From: Sva-07 sp963698565
GTDB lineage: Bacteria; Actinomycetota; Acidimicrobiia; Acidimicrobiales; Ilumatobacteraceae
Direction of reading: 5' to 3'
Assembly (NCBI GenBank): GCA_963698565.1
Contig: CAVORH010000029.1
Span: 1 to 64,000 of the forward strand
Length of the DNA stretch: 64,000 nucleotides
The notes beneath the pieces were generated by a model, which had not been told where the DNA came from, searched no databases, and was given only the letters and a program-made list of their open reading frames with translations. Shown piece after piece: positions 59,844 through 64,000 of the stretch (the stretch's first letter is position 1; each line of letters starts with the position of its first letter). The translations under genes were made by a program, and so were the position numbers.

Positions 59844-60275
59844 GTGTTGCGTCTGAGCGAACTCCTCGAACGGATCCGTCCGGCGGGCGCGCCGGGAGCA
59901 GCTGCGGAGGGCGACGAGCAGCACCGTCGCAGCATCCTCGGCGCAGAGGTCGCCGACGTCGCACGGGTGCTGGCCGCCTTCGAACGCGAGGCCGACCAAC
60001 TCCTCGCCACCGCGCGGGAGGAGGCCGAACAGATTCGTCGCGACGGAGATCGACGAGCGGAGCAGATCCGCTCGGGACTGGCCGATCGTGTCGCCGTCGC
60101 TCAGGCGACAGGCACCGAGCGCCAGCAGACCGATGCCGAGCACGACGCCATCGTCGCATCGGCACGGCGAGACGCGCAGCGCGTCCGCGCCGACGCCGCC
60201 GCACGGCTCCCGGCGCTGGTCGACACGGTGGTGGGCTCCATCTGGTCGAACCTCCCGACGGAGGGCCGGCCGTGA
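59844..60275 (+). CDS. A/V-type ATPase peripheral-stalk subunit (H/G-like coiled coil)
   Basis: A 143-residue protein dominated by a charged alpha-helical coiled coil from about residue 40 to 115 (EREADQLLATAREEAEQIRRDGDRR and following). This fits the small H/G-type stalk subunit (NtpF/AtpH) that pairs with subunit E. Identification rests on composition and on being first in the ATPase operon; homology cannot be shown by eye. GTG 59844 follows AGGGAG. Its stop overlaps the next start (GTGA). Confidence 0.65.
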   Translation: MLRLSELLERIRPAGAPGAAAEGDEQHRRSILGAEVADVARVLAAFEREADQLLATAREEAEQIRRDGDRRAEQIRSGLADRVAVAQATGTERQQTDAEHDAIVASARRDAQRVRADAAARLPALVDTVVGSIWSNLPTEGRP

Positions 60276-61228
60276 CCGCCGGATGGGTCGCAGCCTCCAC
60301 GCGCGGCCGCTCGCTCCTGCACCGCACGATCGGCCCCGACGCCGCCCGAGCGTGGGCGAACACCGACTCGTGGCACGAGGCACGAGCACAGCTCGCCACG
60401 TCGATGTACGGCGCGTCGCTGCCGGCTGATGCCGACCGCGGGACCGCGCGGGCGGTGTCGAGCGAGGCGACGATCTGGCAACTCCGCGTGCTCGCCGGCT
60501 GGCTCCCACCGGCATCGAGCGGGCTCGCCCGCACGTTCGCCGCTCCCGTGGAGATCGCCGACATCGACCGACACCTCGCCCGACTCGATCGCGCCGGCAG
60601 CGCACCCGTCGGGTCGGGGGGCGCCGAGCCTCCGCAACCCGTGCCCCTGGGATCGCTCGCGACGGCGTGGACTCGCGTGGCACGGGCGACCACCCTCGAT
60701 CAGGTCCGCAGTGCGCTCGCCCGCTCGCCGTGGGGGGATCCGGGCGGGAACGATCGGGCCACGATCGGTGTGGCACTGCGAGTGGCCTGGGGTCGACGAC
60801 TCGTCCGCCAGGCACCGATCACGACCGACTGGGTGCACGGAGCGGCGGCGGTCCTGGTCGCACGCGAACGGTTCCTGTTCGGTCGCGAGGTTCCCGACGT
60901 TCCCGCCCGCGCCCTCGACCAGTTGCTCGGCACGAGGTGGCGCCGCGCATCGTCGGTGGCAGCGCTCGCCGACGATCTTCCTCGGTCGGCGTCGTGGTCG
61001 CTCGCCGCCGCCGGCCCGACGGCGGACGAACTCTGGCGGTCGGAACTCGCCGTGATCCGCCGGGTCGGCGCCGACGCCACGAAGATCGTCGACTCCGGTC
61101 GCAACGGCCGCGACACCGTCGCCGCCGTGATGGCACTGCTGTTGGTCGACCTGTGGCGCGTCGCCGCCGCCATCGAATCGGCTGGTCGTACGTTCGTCCC
61201 CGCGGAGGCGTTCGATGCCGTGGCGTGA
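60272..61228 (+). CDS. A/V-type ATPase subunit C/d-like protein
   Basis: A 318-residue, mainly alpha-helical protein rich in alanine and arginine, with repeated three-helix segments such as WHEARAQLATSMYGASL and LDQVRSALARSPWG, as in subunit C (NtpC/AtpC, the central-stalk socket on the rotor). The end, DLWRVAAAIESAGRTFVP, resembles the family's last segment. Assignment is supported by operon position between the stalk subunit and subunit I, but sequence similarity is low. The start GTG 60272 overlaps the previous stop, and the end overlaps the next gene by 14 bases. Confidence 0.65.
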   Translation: MTAGWVAASTRGRSLLHRTIGPDAARAWANTDSWHEARAQLATSMYGASLPADADRGTARAVSSEATIWQLRVLAGWLPPASSGLARTFAAPVEIADIDRHLARLDRAGSAPVGSGGAEPPQPVPLGSLATAWTRVARATTLDQVRSALARSPWGDPGGNDRATIGVALRVAWGRRLVRQAPITTDWVHGAAAVLVARERFLFGREVPDVPARALDQLLGTRWRRASSVAALADDLPRSASWSLAAAGPTADELWRSELAVIRRVGADATKIVDSGRNGRDTVAAVMALLLVDLWRVAAAIESAGRTFVPAEAFDAVA

Positions 61229-62620
61229 CCAGTTCGTCCCTTCCGAGATGCAACGCGTGGCGATCGTCGCACCGGACACGAGGTTCCGTCGGGTGCTCGT
61301 CGAGGCCGCTGATGCGGGCACCTTCGAACCCGATCCTGCGACCGGTCGCGCAGACGAGCCGAGCCCGTTCGGGCTCCTGGCCGAACGCCTGCAGATCGAT
61401 CCCGCCCAGGTCGAGCCTCGGCTGACAACGGCCCCGGTCGATGCAGCCGAACTCGAATCGTCCGGCGAGCGGGCGCTCATCCTGGGCGAAGCGCAGCTCG
61501 ACGAGCGCGTGCGCGCCGCCGAGCGCATTCACCGGTGTGCCGTCCTGCCCGGGTGGATCCCCCGACGGGACGCCGGGGAACTCCGGCAGCGAATCGCTCC
61601 ACTCGGCGGTGCGGTCACCGAGATCCCGGTCCGGCGCGGGCTGATGGCCCCGACCGCCCACGCGGAGGGCGGGGTCAGCGACTCGTTCCGGCCCCTGGTC
61701 ACCACCTATGGGACCGCTCCCGCGCGCGACCTCGATCCGACGATGTTCGCCGCGGTGACGTACATGGTGATGTTCGGCATGATGTTCGGCGACGTCGCGC
61801 ACGGGCTCGCGATCGTCGTGCTCGGGCTGGTGGCCCGCCGGCTCCGGTCCGAACGGTGGCAGAGCGTGCGCGCCGTCGCCCCGTTCCTCATCGGTGCGGG
61901 CCTGTCCGCGATGTTCTTCGGGCTGCTCTACGGCGAGGCGTTCGGACCGACCGGCCTGGTACCCACGTTGTGGATGCGTCCGCTCGACGACCCCGAACAA
62001 CTGCTCGTTGCCGGCTTGGTCCTCGGGACCTTCCTCCTCGCTGCCACGTTCATCGGCGCCGTCGTCAACCGCTGGCGCGAGTCCGGGCCCGGCGGCGCCA
62101 TCTACGACGCGTCGGGGATCGCTGGAGCGCTCCTGTTCGCCGGTGTGGTGGCCCTCGTCGTCGGCGTGGCGATGTCGCCGTCGTGGTTGCAGACGATGGG
62201 TGCCGTGCTGCTCGCCGTCGGGGCAGTGCTCGCCTTCATCGGCCTGATCGCCAAGGCCGGCCCAGGTGCAGCCGGCTACGCCGAGGCCGGCGTGGAGATG
62301 TTCGACACGGTGCTGCGACTCGGCTCCAACATGGTGTCGTTCACCCGCCTCGCGGCGTTCGGGCTCACCCATGCGGTGATCGCCGAGGTCGTCTGGGACG
62401 GCACGGTCGCCCTCTGGGACGCGGCACCGTACTCGCCTACGCCGCCGCCGTGGTGCTGTTCGCGCTCGGCAACCTGGCGGCGTTCTCGCTCGGAGCGCTC
62501 GTCGGCGCGATCCAGGCACTGCGCCTGGAGTACTACGAGCTGTTCTCACGCCTGTTCACCGATCAGGGCCGACCGTTCCGGCCCTGGCACGTTCCGACCA
62601 CTCGACTGGAGACCTCATGA
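61215..62620 (+). CDS. ntpI: A/V-type ATPase membrane subunit I, one frame interruption near 62425-62430
   Basis: A 468-residue subunit after restoring one missing base. The N-terminal soluble half (MQRVAIVAPDTRFRRVLVEA) forms the stalk attachment. The C-terminal half has about seven membrane helices with AAVTYMVMFGMMFGDVAHGLA, LRLGSNMVSFTRLAAFGLTHAVI carrying the half-channel arginine, and, after the break, GNLAAFSLGALVGAIQALRLEYYELFSRLF. These are signature subunit I (a-subunit) segments; subunit I carries ions to the rotor ring. It is short compared with typical 620-660-residue homologues, mostly in the soluble part. Its stop overlaps the K subunit start (ATGA). Confidence 0.88.
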
Positions 62621-63096
62621 ACCCCTGGCTGCTCACTGTGCTGCTCGCGACCCCGTTCGCGATCGCTGTTCCACTCACCCGAAGTCGTACGCCACGCGCC
62701 ATGTTGCGCATCGTGGTCCTCTCCTTGGCGGCGTCGTTCACGCTCGCGCTCGCGGTGCTGCTCACCGGTGGGGGCAGCGACACGTCGGCCGAAGCCGTTC
62801 CCGCCGCAGTCCCGGCTGCGGCGGTCCCAGCCGTCGCCGACGCGCCGGCAGTCGTCGAACAGACATCGGCGACCTCGACGAACAACAGCGGCGATGCGTT
62901 CATCGGCGCAGCGATCGCCGTCGCCGCCTCGTCGCTCGGCGCCGGCATCGCGATCGCCTACGCCGGATCGGCCGCACTTGCGACGGTCAGCGAACAGCCC
63001 GACCTGTTCGGTCGCGCCATGGTCGTGGTCGGGCTGGCCGAAGGCGTCGCGATCTATGGGCTGATCGTCGCCGTGCTGATCCTCGGAAAGGTCTGA
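62617..63096 (+). CDS. ntpK: A/V-type ATPase rotor subunit K (proteolipid)
   Basis: A 159-residue rotor-ring proteolipid. Two N-terminal hydrophobic helices and an Ala/Pro-rich connector (residues about 50-90) precede the canonical helical hairpin AAIAVAASSLGAGIAIAYAG / VVVGLAEGVAIYGLIVAVLIL. The glutamate of GLAEGVAIYG is the ion-binding carboxylate. The N-terminal extension is known from many bacterial A/V-ATPase K subunits. Only one ion site per four helices is present. H+ versus Na+ specificity cannot be settled from these residues. Confidence 0.9.
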   Translation: MNPWLLTVLLATPFAIAVPLTRSRTPRAMLRIVVLSLAASFTLALAVLLTGGGSDTSAEAVPAAVPAAAVPAVADAPAVVEQTSATSTNNSGDAFIGAAIAVAASSLGAGIAIAYAGSAALATVSEQPDLFGRAMVVVGLAEGVAIYGLIVAVLILGKV

Positions 63097-63130
63097 GGCC
63101 GCACCCGATGAGCAGAGGACGCACCACGTG

Positions 63131-63349
63131 ATGAGCACGATCGTCGCACTGGGAGAAGACGACCGACTGGACGGCTTCGCACTGGCGGGCGCGTCGGTGA
63201 TCGTGGCCTCCACGGACGAGGGAGTGCGCAGCGCGTGGGACGGCCTCGGCTCCGACGTCGGGCTCGTGATCCTCTCCGCACGTGCGGCCGATGTCCTGGA
63301 GACGCTGCTCGGCGAACGGTCCGACATCCTCACGACGGTGCTGCCATGA
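63131..63349 (+). CDS. ntpF: A/V-type ATPase subunit F
   Basis: A 72-residue protein with the subunit F pattern: a strand MSTIVALGEDDRLDGFALAG, ASVIVASTDEGVRSAW, and GLVILSARAADVLETLL. It is part of the central stalk of the rotor. It is short for the family (about 100 residues), lacking the long C-terminal helix. ATG 63131 has GAGGACG upstream. The stop overlaps the subunit E start (ATGA). Confidence 0.8.
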   Translation: MSTIVALGEDDRLDGFALAGASVIVASTDEGVRSAWDGLGSDVGLVILSARAADVLETLLGERSDILTTVLP

Positions 63350-63909
63350 CCAGTGCGCTCGAGACCAGTGTGCCGACCTCGAGCAGCGTCGACCCACCGA
63401 CGCTCCTCGAGCGTCTCGAACCCGTTCGGCACGCGCTGCTCGACGATGCCCGGGCCGAAGCCGACCGCGTCCGCGCCGAGGCCCGCCGTCATGCCGATGA
63501 TGCGACCGCGGATGCCGAACGGGAGGTTGCCGCCGAGGTCGCCGCGGTCGCCCAGCGACACGCGATCGCGGCCGCCGCCCACGCCGACCAGGTGCGCGCC
63601 CGCGCCCGCGCCGAGGCACATGCCGAGATGCTCGGCGCCCAGCGGGACGTCCGCAGGGACCTGCTCGAGGCCGTGCGGCTCGCTGCGCTCCGACTCCGTG
63701 ACGACGACCGCTACCCGGCGCTGCTCGACCACTTCGAGGCCGTCGCACGCGCCCAGCTGGGCGCCGACGCACGCGTCGAGCGCGACCCGAGCACCGGCGG
63801 CGGTGTCGTGGCCTCCGCGGGGACGCGTCGCGTCGACTACACGCTCACCGCGCTCGCCGAGCGGGCGCTGGAACAACATGGCGACGAGGTGGCGGCGCTG
63901 TGGACGTGA
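63346..63909 (+). CDS. ntpE: A/V-type ATPase subunit E-like peripheral stalk protein
   Basis: A 187-residue protein. A long Ala/Arg/Glu coiled coil (DDARAEADRVRAEARRHADD to about residue 100) is followed by a small globular alpha/beta domain (YPALLDHFEAVARAQLG, GGGVVASAGTRRVDYTL), the usual plan of subunit E, which links the A3B3 head to subunit I. It overlaps subunit F upstream and subunit A downstream by 4 bases each. Confidence 0.85.
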   Translation: MTSALETSVPTSSSVDPPTLLERLEPVRHALLDDARAEADRVRAEARRHADDATADAEREVAAEVAAVAQRHAIAAAAHADQVRARARAEAHAEMLGAQRDVRRDLLEAVRLAALRLRDDDRYPALLDHFEAVARAQLGADARVERDPSTGGGVVASAGTRRVDYTLTALAERALEQHGDEVAALWT

Positions 63910-64000
63910 CCGCATCGACCGGCGCCGAGTCGACGGGTCGCTCCCCGACCGGACGCGTGGAGCGGGTCAACGGACCCGTCGTCCACCTCTCCGGTCTCGG
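63906..64000 (+). CDS. ntpA: A/V-type ATPase catalytic subunit A, N-terminal fragment at window edge
   Basis: Only the first 31 codons are present. After a short variable lead, SPTGRVERVNGPVVHLSGL matches the start of the beta-barrel domain of subunit A, the ATP-hydrolysing subunit. GTG 63906 overlaps the subunit E stop (GTGA); GTG 63900 is an alternative. The rest, and probably subunits B and D, lie beyond the window. Confidence 0.85.
   Translation, partial: MTASTGAESTGRSPTGRVERVNGPVVHLSGL

Noticed and set aside
62617..62890. N-terminal extension of the K subunit as a novelty
   Set aside because: Two extra helices with a linker before the proteolipid hairpin are common in bacterial A/V-type K subunits.

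Overview
The window is a GC-rich, densely coded bacterial chromosome segment, most likely from an actinobacterium and plausibly from the class Acidimicrobiia. That placement is inferred from four signs: a fused mycobacterial-type 2-oxoglutarate decarboxylase (Kgd), mycobacterial-type SOS boxes (GAAC-N4-GTTC) before uvrA and uvrB, an F420/luciferase-type oxidoreductase, and remnants of the actinobacterial uvrC-rapZ-gap-pgk-tpiA-secG gene order. There is no phage, plasmid, CRISPR array or rRNA operon.

Layout. 1-11116 (all minus strand): tRNA-Leu(GAG), secG, a small PH-like membrane protein, a five-gene oligopeptide ABC transporter (dppA-B-C-D-F), then the glycolytic block tpiA-pgk-gap and rapZ. 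11163-22159: a methyltransferase, a divergent luciferase-like oxidoreductase, and an 8.9-kb gene for a secreted DUF11-repeat surface protein of about 2,960 residues; a decayed copy of its C-terminal anchor lies just beyond its stop codon. 22286-42925: a DNA-repair-rich stretch with uvrC, uvrA, uvrB, a UvrD-like helicase and exonuclease III, interleaved with a rhomboid-like protein, an orphan AbiEi-DUF559 protein, an MFS transporter, a two-component system, large membrane proteins and a K+ channel/TrkA protein. 42927-52972: a NYN RNase-S1-lysine-rich-tail protein, a HAD phosphatase, Kgd, a phosphopantetheinyl transferase, an FtsH-like AAA protease and an aldo/keto reductase. 53029-59726: mraY, a GH65 enzyme, a PhyH dioxygenase, a nitronate monooxygenase-like protein, a nucleotidyltransferase and a flavin reductase. 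59844-64000: the start of an A/V-type ATPase operon (H-like, C, I, K, F, E, A), cut by the window edge.

Two features run through the whole window. First, a family of twelve palindromic elements, all 42 bases long, sits between genes. Their outer arms (GCGATGAGCGA / TCGCTCATCGC) are nearly invariant and their inner stems vary. Ten of them form five pairs whose start-to-start spacings are 60, 60, 61, 71 and 71 bases. Second, seven otherwise well-conserved genes (dppD, dppC, the DUF11 gene, uvrA, the NYN-S1 gene, the FtsH-like gene and ntpI) are broken by eleven single-base frame changes. Each is restored by one base, and the corrected lengths come out as whole codons. Sequence error is the leading explanation, and it must be settled before the apparent DppD-DppF fusion or any gene inactivation is believed.

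Working together: uvrA and uvrB carry perfect SOS boxes, so the repair genes are probably LexA-controlled, whereas uvrC has no visible box. The glycolytic genes form one transcription unit, with a palindrome before gap and a 20-21-base tandem repeat between pgk and tpiA. The A/V-ATPase genes overlap tightly, as expected for a translationally coupled complex.
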